Source: Bacteroides sp. CAG:770 (lineage in GTDB: Bacteria > Bacteroidota > Bacteroidia > Bacteroidales > UBA932). From it: a DNA stretch of 43,815 nt. The stretch's first letter is position 1. Every line of letters begins with the position of its first letter. The stretch covers positions 1 to 43,815 of the forward strand of contig FR890651.1 in assembly GCA_000435075.1 (NCBI GenBank), read 5' to 3'. This document shows positions 33,642-41,983 of the stretch, in pieces. The notes under the pieces are model-generated. The model searched no databases, was not told the origin of the DNA, and saw only the letters and a list, made by a program, of their open reading frames with translations. The translations under genes were made by a program, and so were the position numbers.

Positions 33642-33659
33642 GCCCTGCGGAAGTAGGGC
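33642..33659 (+). terminator. Weak hairpin after glnN
   Basis: GCCCT (33642-33646) pairs with AGGGC (33655-33659), loop of 8 nt, with no T run. It lies in the 42-nt gap before the next gene. Termination would be incomplete, so read-through into the lipoprotein gene is likely. Confidence 0.35.
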
Positions 33660-33674
33660 CAAAAACTGATTTAA

Positions 33675-34928
33675 GTGATAACAAAGAGGTTACTATTATT
33701 ACTTTCGATAGTGTCACCGACCTTCATGGTTTCATGCGGAAATCATGGGGCCGGTGACCCTTCGACTATACCTTTCGTAAGAGATATTCTCTCGGACACG
33801 ACATCCACCGTATATGAGAAGATACGGAAATCCTGCATTGACGGAAGAGACGGTTCAATTGCTATTGTCGGACCAAGCGAGCAGACACTGTTCTTGGCAG
33901 ACAATTTCATAACCTGCGATAATTTCGACAATGTCAATGGGAAGTCAGTTCCGGACGGACTCCCGGACTTTGCGGGCGAGACTTTCGATCTCATCTGCGA
34001 TAGTGCCAATGCCCCATATGAGGGCTACTTGGAGCAGGGGAATGATATCTTCCTTAAGGAATTGACTGTTAAGAACTTTCTGAGTAGTATCGACACATTA
34101 TTCCATGCAAGCCAGTTCGACAAGAACACCACCGAAAGGAAGACTGCATCGAAAATAGTAATTTTATCCTCTTCGTATCTTTCCGCTTTCGGATACGATG
34201 ACATCATGAGCATTGTCAATGCTGCAAGGCCTGACATTGCTGTCATTTCGCCTGTCCACTCAATGTTCAGATATGCCATTAAGCACCATCCGGAGGCAAA
34301 TGGTTCTTTTGCCGTATGGACTGATGAGCAGACCCTTGGCTCCGGTGTTTACGCAACTGCATGGAGTGAGATTGTAAAGGAATATAAGACATTGAAATAT
34401 GAAGCTTATTGTCCGCAGCATGGCAAATCATTGAGAGACAGAATAATATCGTTCTTCAGGATGTACAAGGCCATCGGCAATACATACAAGATAGGTGCAG
34501 TACTCGTCGATGATATGCCTCTCAAGGCTGACGTTCTGAATGCGGAACTTGCCCGTATGCGTGAAAGCAATGATGACAGTCTTACATTCTACAGCGGTCT
34601 GCTCACTGACAGATTTGAATTCATTGACCCGGCCACTGCCATAGCATCTGAATGCATCAGCTTCATGCGGAAAGAGAATTGTTTCACTCATCGTGTCGCG
34701 TATCCTTCCACCAGAATATATTGTACAGTTCCTGTCACCGGAATGGCTGCACAGGATTATTCTCCACAGGGAGGATTCACCAATGATTTCAAATACAACA
34801 GGGCAGATTGTTCGGACTTCGAAACATTCATGCTAGTAGAAAAACCTACAAGATTCCCGGATGAGAATCTCAAGCAGTTCTTGAGAAAGAACGCCCAAAA
34901 TATTTATGATGAATATGTTTCAGATTAG
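33675..34928 (+). CDS. Unrecognised lipoprotein
   Basis: 417 residues from the GTG at 33675, which directly precedes a signal peptide with lipobox MVSC (Cys about 21). I recognise no domain. The mature part alternates strands and helices (IAIVGPSEQTLFLADN, KIVILSSSYLSAFGYDD, RPDIAVISPVHSMFRYAI, YKIGAVLVDDMPLKADV), suggesting an alpha/beta fold perhaps like periplasmic binding proteins, but this is a guess. It is 42 nt after glnN and its end overlaps the exonuclease gene by 23 nt, so it is translated together with the genes after it. Confidence 0.65.
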   Translation: MITKRLLLLLSIVSPTFMVSCGNHGAGDPSTIPFVRDILSDTTSTVYEKIRKSCIDGRDGSIAIVGPSEQTLFLADNFITCDNFDNVNGKSVPDGLPDFAGETFDLICDSANAPYEGYLEQGNDIFLKELTVKNFLSSIDTLFHASQFDKNTTERKTASKIVILSSSYLSAFGYDDIMSIVNAARPDIAVISPVHSMFRYAIKHHPEANGSFAVWTDEQTLGSGVYATAWSEIVKEYKTLKYEAYCPQHGKSLRDRIISFFRMYKAIGNTYKIGAVLVDDMPLKADVLNAELARMRESNDDSLTFYSGLLTDRFEFIDPATAIASECISFMRKENCFTHRVAYPSTRIYCTVPVTGMAAQDYSPQGGFTNDFKYNRADCSDFETFMLVEKPTRFPDENLKQFLRKNAQNIYDEYVSD

Positions 34929-35787
34929 CGTACTGCCGGAAGAAATAGAAAAGCTGGAGTTGGCGGCGTTTGGCGGAAAGATTACGGTAATCGATAGGCC
35001 GGGACCGGAAATGGAGCATGCCATAGCATACCTCAGGCGACAGAAGATAATAGGATTCGATACAGAATCCCGCCCGAGTTTTACGCCTTCACAGCCCCAT
35101 TATGGTGTTGCACTATTGCAATTGTCAGGACCCAAGGAGGCCTTCCTTTTCAGAATCAAACAACTTGGAATGGATGACAGGCTCTGCCGTATTCTGGCCA
35201 ATGAAAAGATAATAAAGGTCGGAGCCGCAGTGCATGACGACGTCCGGGGCCTCCAGAAATACAAGCCGTTCGAAGCCAAGGGTTTCATTGACCTCCAGAA
35301 AATAGTTTGGGAGTACGGCATCCGCGACAAGAGCGTCAAGAAGATGTCCGCCATCATCCTCGGCTACAAGATTTCAAAGACACAGCAGTTGTCAAACTGG
35401 GAGGCGGAAATACTTTCCGAATCACAGCAGCTTTACGCGGCGACAGATGCCTGGGTATGCCGGGAAATGTACAACGTGCTGATGAAATCCGAGAAGAATC
35501 CGCTCACACCAGAGCAGATGATGCCGATACAGGGACCGCCTCACAAGAACATTGACACATCATCTGAACAGGCAAAACCGGCGGAGCCGGAGGCTGCCGC
35601 CAAGGAGAAAAAACGCAGAAAGAAGCGTCCAAGAAGGAAAAAGTCAATGTCTGCGGCGACTGCCAATGTCAATGTCAATGCTGCACGTACGGACCAGCAG
35701 CAGACTGCAGGAAAACAAAAGAAGAGACACAGAAGATATTTCAGAAAAAAGAAAAATAATGGCAAAGATAATACTGAAAAAAAGTAG
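34906..35787 (+). CDS. DnaQ/RNase D-fold 3'-5' exonuclease with basic tail
   Basis: 293 residues (ATG at 34906; ATGs at 34909 and 34915 also possible). The DEDDy exonuclease core is at about 45-195: motif I GFDTESRPSF, motif II VGAAVHDDVRGL, motif III YAATDAWVCREMY, with the last Tyr and Asp giving the RNase D/WRN subtype. After about residue 215 comes a low-complexity tail very rich in Lys and Arg with a short Asn-Val repeat, probably an RNA- or DNA-binding arm. It overlaps the lipoprotein gene upstream and the rRNA methyltransferase gene downstream (29 nt), so a role in RNA processing is a fair guess. Confidence 0.83.
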   Translation: MMNMFQISVLPEEIEKLELAAFGGKITVIDRPGPEMEHAIAYLRRQKIIGFDTESRPSFTPSQPHYGVALLQLSGPKEAFLFRIKQLGMDDRLCRILANEKIIKVGAAVHDDVRGLQKYKPFEAKGFIDLQKIVWEYGIRDKSVKKMSAIILGYKISKTQQLSNWEAEILSESQQLYAATDAWVCREMYNVLMKSEKNPLTPEQMMPIQGPPHKNIDTSSEQAKPAEPEAAAKEKKRRKKRPRRKKSMSAATANVNVNAARTDQQQTAGKQKKRHRRYFRKKKNNGKDNTEKK

Positions 35788-36955
35788 GGAAGACTCCCTG
35801 AAAAGATTCCACCCGTGGGTGTTCTCGGGAGCGATTGCACAGATCGTAGGTAATCCGGCGGAAGGCGACGTCGTAAGTGTCTATAGTTCAGAAGGTGATT
35901 TTCTTGCAGCCGGCCACTATCAGATCGGTTCCATCGCTGTAAGAGTCCTCAGTTTCGAAACTGATGTAATCAATGATGCATATTGGGAGGCCATGCTTTC
36001 CAAAGCTCTGGAAGTCAGGATTGCGACAGGACTTGCACAGGACGGAGGCAATACGAACTGTTACAGGCTTGTGCATGGTGAGGGAGACAACCTTCCTGGC
36101 CTTATCATTGACTGGTATAATGGCGTTTGTGTAATGCAGGCACACTCGGCCGGTATGTTCCGCGCGAAAAAACAGATTTCAGACGCCCTTGTGAAGATCT
36201 ATGGGGACAAACTGAAGGCCGTCTATGACAAGAGTTCCGGAACTGCACCTTTCAAGGCCGGCCTGGACCTCATCGACGGATACCTCTACAAGAAAGAGGG
36301 GTTCAATGACAATGAACAGGTTGTATTGGAGAACGGGCACAAATTCCTCGTCAACTGGACAGAGGGACAGAAAACCGGATTCTTTCTTGACCAGAGAGAG
36401 AACAGGAAACTTGTGGAGCGCTATGCAAAAGACCGCAATGTGCTGAACCTGTTCTGCTACACAGGCGGATTTTCCATCTATGCACTCGGCGCTGGAGCCG
36501 TTCATGTGGATTCTGTTGACAGTTCTGCCAAGGCAATGGCCCTCGTGGACAAAAACGTGGAAATCGGAGGATTTGACAAATCCAGACACACGAGTCTTTG
36601 TCTGGATGCCATTGATTATCTGAAAGATATCCCTGCCGGCAAGTATGATTTGATGATTGTGGATCCGCCTGCATTCGCAAAGCACAGAGGTGTACTCCGT
36701 AATGCTCTCAGGGCCTACCAGAGACTTAACGCGGCTGCAATATCCAAAGTTGCACCGGGAGGATTCGTATTCACGTTCAGCTGCTCACAGGTAGTCGATA
36801 AAGAAGCATTTGCATTGGCAGTATTCTCTGCTGCGGCTCAGACCGGAAGGAAGGTGCGTATCCTTGACAGGCTGAACCAGCCGGCAGACCATGCGGTAAA
36901 TATCTATCATCCGGAAGGGGAGTACCTTAAGGGACTTCTACTCTATGTCGAATAG
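35759..36955 (+). CDS. RlmI-type 23S rRNA methyltransferase
   Basis: 398 residues from the ATG at 35759 inside the exonuclease gene; longer upstream frames hold no conserved sequence. N-terminal PUA domain (about 1-75, FHPWVFSGAIAQI), a linker domain, then the Rossmann-fold SAM domain (about 205-398) with NLFCYTGGFSIYAL, VDPPAFAKHRG (about 300) and catalytic Cys in FTFSCSQVV. Family members methylate C5 of a cytosine in 23S rRNA (C1962 in E. coli). The gene is followed by a 26-bp hairpin. Confidence 0.9.
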   Translation: MAKIILKKSREDSLKRFHPWVFSGAIAQIVGNPAEGDVVSVYSSEGDFLAAGHYQIGSIAVRVLSFETDVINDAYWEAMLSKALEVRIATGLAQDGGNTNCYRLVHGEGDNLPGLIIDWYNGVCVMQAHSAGMFRAKKQISDALVKIYGDKLKAVYDKSSGTAPFKAGLDLIDGYLYKKEGFNDNEQVVLENGHKFLVNWTEGQKTGFFLDQRENRKLVERYAKDRNVLNLFCYTGGFSIYALGAGAVHVDSVDSSAKAMALVDKNVEIGGFDKSRHTSLCLDAIDYLKDIPAGKYDLMIVDPPAFAKHRGVLRNALRAYQRLNAAAISKVAPGGFVFTFSCSQVVDKEAFALAVFSAAAQTGRKVRILDRLNQPADHAVNIYHPEGEYLKGLLLYVE

Positions 36956-36957
36956 GC

Positions 36958-37016
36958 AACTTTCAGAAACAGAGAACGGCAGCTTGGAAGGCTGCCGTTC
37001 TCTGTTTCTGAAGGTT
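36958..37016. terminator. 26-bp hairpin between convergent rlmI-type and beta-barrel genes
   Basis: Arms 36958-36983 and 36991-37016 are complementary over 26 bp with a single G-T wobble; the loop is TTGGAAG. It begins 2 nt after the methyltransferase stop and ends 9 nt before the beta-barrel stop, so a two-way terminator is the simplest reading. It lacks a T run and is much longer than other terminators here (12 bp or less). Confidence 0.65.
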
Positions 37017-37025
37017 ACTATAATA

Positions 37026-37672
37026 CTAGAAATAGAAATTGATACCTACGCTAGGTTTGATTCCGAAAGAAAAATCCGTACTTGTCGTCCAAGAATAGTT
37101 GTCAGAATCCTCCTCAACTTTCACATCAGCAAAGCTGACATTGACCAGACCTACTGCAATTCCCCAAGGGAAGTCGGCTTGAACTCGAATGAGCCCAGCT
37201 CGAGATTCATAGCAAATCCTGCACAACTGTTCTTGTGTGAAATGGATGAGGTCAGGTCTGTCTTGTAGTTGCCTACTGCACAGTAAACGCCGACCCCCGG
37301 AGTATAGAAGAAACGATCAGTGATTCTCACATAATATGAAATTGAAGGGCCGATAAGGACAATATTCGCTCTGTTCTTCAGCCACTTGTCATCCTTCTTT
37401 GCAGTTGGCTCAGAAGTGAAGGTGTAACCCAGAGAAGCTCCTAATTTCCAATTGTCAGCGAAAAAGAATCCGAAATTTCCGTTAAGTTGGAAAGACGCTG
37501 CTGAAGGTACATTGTCTCCCTTAACTGTAGTAGAATTTGATGTGATGTTGGTCTTGCTGGCGCCGGCAGAAAAGCCGAATATGCCACCTACAGACATGTC
37601 TCCCTTATTCTGGGCTGACATAGCGGAACATCCAAGCAGGAGTGCAGCCGCGAAAATGATTATTTTCTTCAT
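37026..37672 (-). pseudogene. Outer-membrane beta-barrel protein, split by a one-base frameshift
   Basis: The first frame (37672-37151) has a signal peptide (MKKIIIFAAALLLGCSAMSAQ) and beta-barrel strands such as GGIFGFSAGAS and WKLGASLGYTFTSE up to GSFEFKP, then runs to an early stop. The next frame (to 37026) continues with DFPWGIAVGLVNVSFADVK and ends SVGINFYF, the terminal aromatic typical of barrel proteins. Adding one C in the CC at about 37176-37177 restores a single 215-residue protein (647 + 1 = 648 nt). It is therefore a recent one-base deletion or a sequence error. It follows maf by 8 nt. Confidence 0.78.
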
Positions 37673-37680
37673 GATTGTTA

Positions 37681-38271
37681 TTAGTTATTAATAATAAATC
37701 CGTTTTCAAGTTCCTGATATACAAGATGGACCGGAAGCCCCATGATAGTATAGAAAGAGCCCTCGATCTTGGTTATACCCACATAGCCTATCCATTCCTG
37801 AATGCCATAAGCACCAGCTTTGTCGAGAGGCTTGAAAGTATCGACATAATACTTTATCTCACTATCAGTCAATTCCTTAAAATGCACATATGCTGTATCT
37901 GATACAGTGACGGAATGCCTTGCATCTCTCAATGTCACGGCAGTCGTAACATGATGCACTTTACCGGAAAGATGCTTCAGCATTGACACAGCCTCTCCGC
38001 TGCTGTGCGGTTTTCCCATCACGACACCGTCACAATACACCATCGTATCAGATGTCAGCAGAATTTCATTGTCCGCCAGCGGACGATGAAAACCGGCAGA
38101 CTTGCCCTCTGACATGAGAGCAGGGATACTTTCCAGAGGAGTACTGTCGTCGTAATGTTCGACAAATGAAGTATTTGTGTCAATGTCAAATTCAAGTCCA
38201 AGCCCGGCGAGAAGTTCACGCCTTCTGGGTGAAGCACTTGACAAAATCAGTTTCTTTCCCTTAAGATCCAT
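37681..38271 (-). CDS. maf: Maf-family nucleoside triphosphate pyrophosphatase
   Basis: 196 residues from the ATG at 38271, which places KKLILSSASPRRRELL at the N-terminus as in the family; an upstream in-frame ATG at 38325 lies inside kdsC. Other motifs are the catalytic Asp in LTSDTMVY (about 72) and GKPHSSGEAVSMLKHLSGKVHHV. Maf proteins hydrolyse dTTP/UTP or modified nucleotides to the monophosphate. It lies 7 nt after kdsC and 8 nt before the barrel gene. Confidence 0.92.
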   Translation of the reverse strand: MDLKGKKLILSSASPRRRELLAGLGLEFDIDTNTSFVEHYDDSTPLESIPALMSEGKSAGFHRPLADNEILLTSDTMVYCDGVVMGKPHSSGEAVSMLKHLSGKVHHVTTAVTLRDARHSVTVSDTAYVHFKELTDSEIKYYVDTFKPLDKAGAYGIQEWIGYVGITKIEGSFYTIMGLPVHLVYQELENGFIINN

Positions 38272-38278
38272 ATGGTTA

Positions 38279-38827
38279 TCAGAATTTCTTCTTGTAGCGG
38301 GCAACATCGAATACCCAGTCGCCACGTACTTTCATCACCTTTTCGATGACATCTCTCACGCATCCACGGCCGCCCGGGAATTCAGAAACATAATCCGCCG
38401 CATCCTTGGCCTCTTGTACGCCATCAGCAGGGGACACACCTATTCCGCATGACATAATAGCCTCAATATCAGGCACATCGTCACCGACATAGAGAATTTC
38501 AGCCCTTTCAAGCGAATACTTCCTGCAAAAATCATTCAGGTCTGCAATCTTGTCCCTCGAACCGAGATAGACATCCTCCTGACCTACTCCGCATGTGCGG
38601 AATCTTGCCACAATGGAGCCTGAACGTCCGCCGGTAATGATCGCGACGGGATACCCCTTCATGGTGGCCATCCTCACACCGAAACCATCTTTGGCATTGA
38701 AGGTACGATAAAGCTCACCCTGAAGGTCACACAGGATGCCTCCATCGGTGAATACGCCATCTACATCGAAAGCAAATGCCCGGATTCTGCTGAAGTCGGG
38801 CATTATGCTGTTTTTCTCTGAAGTCAT
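38279..38827 (-). CDS. kdsC: KDO-8-phosphate phosphatase (HAD family)
   Basis: 182 residues from the ATG at 38827, 4 nt after the DUF3467 stop; the open frame upstream has no conserved sequence. HAD motif I is FAFDVDGVFTDG (about 15-26), motif II is IITGGRSG, motif III/IV is YVGDDVPDIEAM-like (YVGDDVPDIEAI). It has no cap domain, as in KdsC. The product KDO is used in the lipid A inner core, matching lpxB elsewhere in the window. Confidence 0.88.
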   Translation of the reverse strand: MTSEKNSIMPDFSRIRAFAFDVDGVFTDGGILCDLQGELYRTFNAKDGFGVRMATMKGYPVAIITGGRSGSIVARFRTCGVGQEDVYLGSRDKIADLNDFCRKYSLERAEILYVGDDVPDIEAIMSCGIGVSPADGVQEAKDAADYVSEFPGGRGCVRDVIEKVMKVRGDWVFDVARYKKKF

Positions 38828-38831
38828 CTGC

Positions 38832-39170
38832 CTATGATTTGGTTCCGTTGTTGAAAGGACCGAAGCCTCCCAAATCAAAGGTTCCGCCTTCCGTCTGCGG
38901 GGCATTCTGACGTACTCCCATATCTATCGGGCCGAAATTGCTTTCATATTTTTTTACATTGTCCTGCAATGCGATAAGCAATCTTTTTGCATGCTCCGGG
39001 TTCATTATGATCCGGTTGGTGATATTCGGTTTCGGCATACCTGGGAGCATGCCTGCAAAATCAATGATGAACTCACTGTGAGAGTGAGTGATAATTGCAA
39101 GATTCGAGTATGTTCCAGTTGCAACTTCAGGTCTCAATTCGAGACTGAGCTCGTTTTTTTCGTTTGCCAT
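38832..39170 (-). CDS. DUF3467 family protein
   Basis: 112 residues, matching the small DUF3467 family: TYSNLAIITHSHSEFIIDFAGMLPG (about 20-44) and ITNRIIMNPEHAKRLLIALQDNVKKYE (about 50-76). The C-terminal 25 residues are Gly/Asn-rich and probably disordered. Function is unknown. It is the first gene of the kdsC-maf-barrel unit with a -7 box at 39197-39204. Confidence 0.83.
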   Translation of the reverse strand: MANEKNELSLELRPEVATGTYSNLAIITHSHSEFIIDFAGMLPGMPKPNITNRIIMNPEHAKRLLIALQDNVKKYESNFGPIDMGVRQNAPQTEGGTFDLGGFGPFNNGTKS

Positions 39171-39196
39171 AAATGAAATGTATTTTTATGTTTACG

Positions 39197-39204
39197 CAAA
39201 TTTA
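39197..39204 (-). promoter_or_regulatory. -7 box for DUF3467-kdsC-maf unit
   Basis: TAAATTTG on the minus strand matches TAnnTTTG exactly, 27 nt above the start codon at 39170. A TTTG on the same strand (39222-39219) is only 14 nt away, too close for a standard -33 box. Confidence 0.5.
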
Positions 39205-39237
39205 CTAAAAGATTAGGACAAATTGCATCCAGTTTCG

Positions 39238-39245
39238 TATCTTTG
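39238..39245 (+). promoter_or_regulatory. -7 box for valS
   Basis: TATCTTTG matches TAnnTTTG exactly, giving a leader of about 70 nt before the start codon at 39324. I saw no T-box-like structure in that leader, only a short GGAC/GTCC pairing. Confidence 0.5.
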
Positions 39246-39323
39246 TATGATTTTGTTGGGACCCGGTATCTGGTTGTCCGCAAAACACGGAATAGATAAT
39301 AATAACGAAAACGAATCATAATA

Positions 39324-41978
39324 ATGGAACTTTCGGCTAAGTACAATCCCTCGCAGGTAGAGGACAAATGGTACGCCTATTGGCTAAACCACAAGTTCTT
39401 TCATTCTGAACCGGATGAAAGAGAACCTTATACTATTGTCATCCCGCCACCAAATGTGACAGGTATCCTTCACATGGGGCACGTTCTGAACAACACCTTG
39501 AACGACGTCCTTATCCGAAAGGCCAGAATGGACGGCAAGAATGCCTGCTGGGTTCCGGGAACCGACCATGCTTCCATCGCAACCGAAAGCAAGGTCGTAG
39601 CCAGACTCAAGGCTCAGGGGATCAACAAAGAGGACCTCACCCGTGAGGAATTCCTGAAGCACGCATGGGAATGGAAAGAGGAGCACGGCGGAATCATTCT
39701 GAACCAGCTGCGCAAACTCGGCGCATCATGCGACTGGGACAGGACCAAGTTCACTATGGATCCGGATCTCACGGAATCCGTTATCAGCACCTTTGTATAT
39801 TTCTACAAGAAGGGCTTGATTTACAGAGGAGTACGTATGGTCAACTGGGATCCGGAAGGACATACCGCAGTCAGTGACGAGGAGGTAATACACAAGGAGA
39901 CCAAGAGCCATTTCTATCATTTGAGATACTACATTTCAGATGGCAACGGAAACCGCACAGACAAATATATCATCGTTGCGACGACCCGACCTGAGACAAT
40001 CATGGCAGATGCAGCAGTCAGCATCAATCCTGACGACGAACGCTATCATTGGCTTAAAGGCAAGAAGGTCCTCATCCCTCTGATAAACAAGGAGATTCCT
40101 ATCATTGAGGATTCCTATGTTGAAATCGGTTTCGGTACCGGCTGCCTCAAGGTTACTCCGGCTCACGACATTAATGACTATGAAATCGGACTCCGCCACA
40201 ATCTTCCTGTGACAGATATCATTGACGATCACGGCAAATTGAACGAAAAAGCACAGATTCTCGTTGGCGAGGATCGTTTCGTGGCCAGAAAGAAGATCGA
40301 GAAGATGCTTCAGGAGGCTGGATGTCTCGAAAAGGTCGAGGAGTATATCTCTCCTATCGGATATTCCGAGAGGACCAATGCCGTAATCGAGCCTAGGCTC
40401 TCCACACAGTGGTTCCTCAAGATGGGACACCTTGCCGAAATCGCATTGGAGTCTGTGGAAAGCGGAAATGTAAAACTCATTCCTGACAAATACAGAAACA
40501 CATACAAGCACTGGATGGAGACAGTACGCGACTGGTGCATCAGCCGTCAGCTCTGGTGGGGCCAGAGAATTCCTGCTTACTATCTCCCTGACGGACAATA
40601 TGTTGTAGAAGCGACACCTGAAGAGGCTCTCGAAGCTGCAAAGAAAATCAATCCTGAAATCACTGCTGACCAGCTGCGTCAGGATGACGACGTCCTCGAC
40701 ACATGGTTCTCATCTTGGCTGTGGCCTATCTCCGTATTCGACGCTGAGCGCCCCGGACATCCTGAGCATACGCCGAACAAGGATCTTGCATACTATTATC
40801 CTACAAATGACCTTGTTACAGGACCGGATATCCTGTTCTTCTGGGTTGCCAGAATGATTATGGCAGGTGACGAGTTCATGGGCAAGGAACCGTTCCGCAA
40901 CGTATATCTTACAGGTATCGTAAGAGACAAGCTGGGACGCAAGATGTCCAAGACATTGGGCAACTCTCCTGACCCTCTCGACCTTATCGCAAAATATGGT
41001 GCAGACGCAGTCCGTATCGGTATGCTGCTCTGCGCATCAGCAGGTAACGACATCTTCTATGACGAGTCACAGATCGAGCAGGGCCGTAATTTCTGCGGCA
41101 AAATCTGGAACTCATACAGGCTTGTCAAAGGCTGGACTGTAGATGAAAACGCAGAGCAGCCTGAGGCTTGCAGAATCGCCGTAGAGTGGTTCCGCAACAA
41201 GATGAGCCAGACCATCGAAACAGTAGAAGACCATTACTCCAAGTTCAGAATTTCCGATGCACTCATGAGCATCTACAAATTGTTCTGGGACGACTACTGC
41301 TCATGGTATCTGGAGCTTATCAAACCTGCTTACGGACAGCCGATTGACAAGGCTACCTACAATGATACATTAGGTTTCTTCGAGGCCCTTCTGAAGATGA
41401 TTCACCCTGTAATGCCGTTCATTACCGAGGAACTCTGGCAGGACATGGCTGAGCGCAAGGATGGAGAGACAATCATGTTCCAGCCAAGCCCTAAGGCCGG
41501 CAGTTACGACGCGAATCTCATCGCGTCATTCGAACTCGCTGAAGAGGCTGTCAACGCCGTAAGAAGCATCCGCCAGCAGAAGAACATCTCACCTAAGGAG
41601 GCACTTCAGGTGAAGTTCAAGGGTGAATTCCCTGCTGAGATGATTTCAGTCGTATCGAAACTTGCAAATGCGTCTTCTGTAGAGATGGTTTCAGATTTCG
41701 GAGCTACATCGGAGGGCGTTTCCCAGATGATACGCACAGTAGAAATGTACGTTCCTCTTACGGGAAAGGTCAATGTGGAAGAAGAGATCGCAAAACTCGA
41801 AGCTGAACTGAAATATCAGAAAGAGTTCCTGGAGTCAGTCCGCAAGAAACTCTCAAATGAGAGATTCACTGCACATGCGCCAGAGAAAGTTGTAGCGGTA
41901 GAGCGCAAGAAGGAAGCCGATTCACTCTCCAAGATTGAGAGCTATGAGGCTCAGATAAAGGCACTTAAATCTCTCTAA
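39324..41978 (+). CDS. valS: Valyl-tRNA synthetase
   Basis: 884 residues, class Ia synthetase. The HIGH motif is PPNVTGILHMGHVLN (about 41-55); the CP1 editing domain spans about 180-340 with VATTRPETIMAD; KMSKS appears as GRKMSKTLGN (about 535); the C-terminal tRNA-binding arm is a coiled coil (about 815-884). It charges tRNA-Val. It heads the valS-thioesterase-tatA-tatC-ABC-F run, with a 5-nt gap to the next gene. Confidence 0.97.
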   Translation: MELSAKYNPSQVEDKWYAYWLNHKFFHSEPDEREPYTIVIPPPNVTGILHMGHVLNNTLNDVLIRKARMDGKNACWVPGTDHASIATESKVVARLKAQGINKEDLTREEFLKHAWEWKEEHGGIILNQLRKLGASCDWDRTKFTMDPDLTESVISTFVYFYKKGLIYRGVRMVNWDPEGHTAVSDEEVIHKETKSHFYHLRYYISDGNGNRTDKYIIVATTRPETIMADAAVSINPDDERYHWLKGKKVLIPLINKEIPIIEDSYVEIGFGTGCLKVTPAHDINDYEIGLRHNLPVTDIIDDHGKLNEKAQILVGEDRFVARKKIEKMLQEAGCLEKVEEYISPIGYSERTNAVIEPRLSTQWFLKMGHLAEIALESVESGNVKLIPDKYRNTYKHWMETVRDWCISRQLWWGQRIPAYYLPDGQYVVEATPEEALEAAKKINPEITADQLRQDDDVLDTWFSSWLWPISVFDAERPGHPEHTPNKDLAYYYPTNDLVTGPDILFFWVARMIMAGDEFMGKEPFRNVYLTGIVRDKLGRKMSKTLGNSPDPLDLIAKYGADAVRIGMLLCASAGNDIFYDESQIEQGRNFCGKIWNSYRLVKGWTVDENAEQPEACRIAVEWFRNKMSQTIETVEDHYSKFRISDALMSIYKLFWDDYCSWYLELIKPAYGQPIDKATYNDTLGFFEALLKMIHPVMPFITEELWQDMAERKDGETIMFQPSPKAGSYDANLIASFELAEEAVNAVRSIRQQKNISPKEALQVKFKGEFPAEMISVVSKLANASSVEMVSDFGATSEGVSQMIRTVEMYVPLTGKVNVEEEIAKLEAELKYQKEFLESVRKKLSNERFTAHAPEKVVAVERKKEADSLSKIESYEAQIKALKSL

Positions 41979-41983
41979 CGGCC

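Noticed and set aside
35661..35680. Tandem AATGTC units as a microsatellite
   Set aside because: Only two to three copies, explained by the Asn-Val repeat in the basic tail and by the general excess of TGTCAATG.
35552..35758. Extended N-terminus for the RlmI-type methyltransferase
   Set aside because: The extra residues read the exonuclease tail in another frame; the PUA domain begins right after the ATG at 35759.
37026..37226. A separate 66-residue gene after the beta-barrel
   Set aside because: It is the natural C-terminus of the barrel in the shifted frame, ending in the typical aromatic residue, and not an independent gene.
39246..39323. T-box or other riboswitch in the valS leader
   Set aside because: The leader is about 70 nt, lacks a T-box sequence and a terminator, and shows only a 4-bp pairing.
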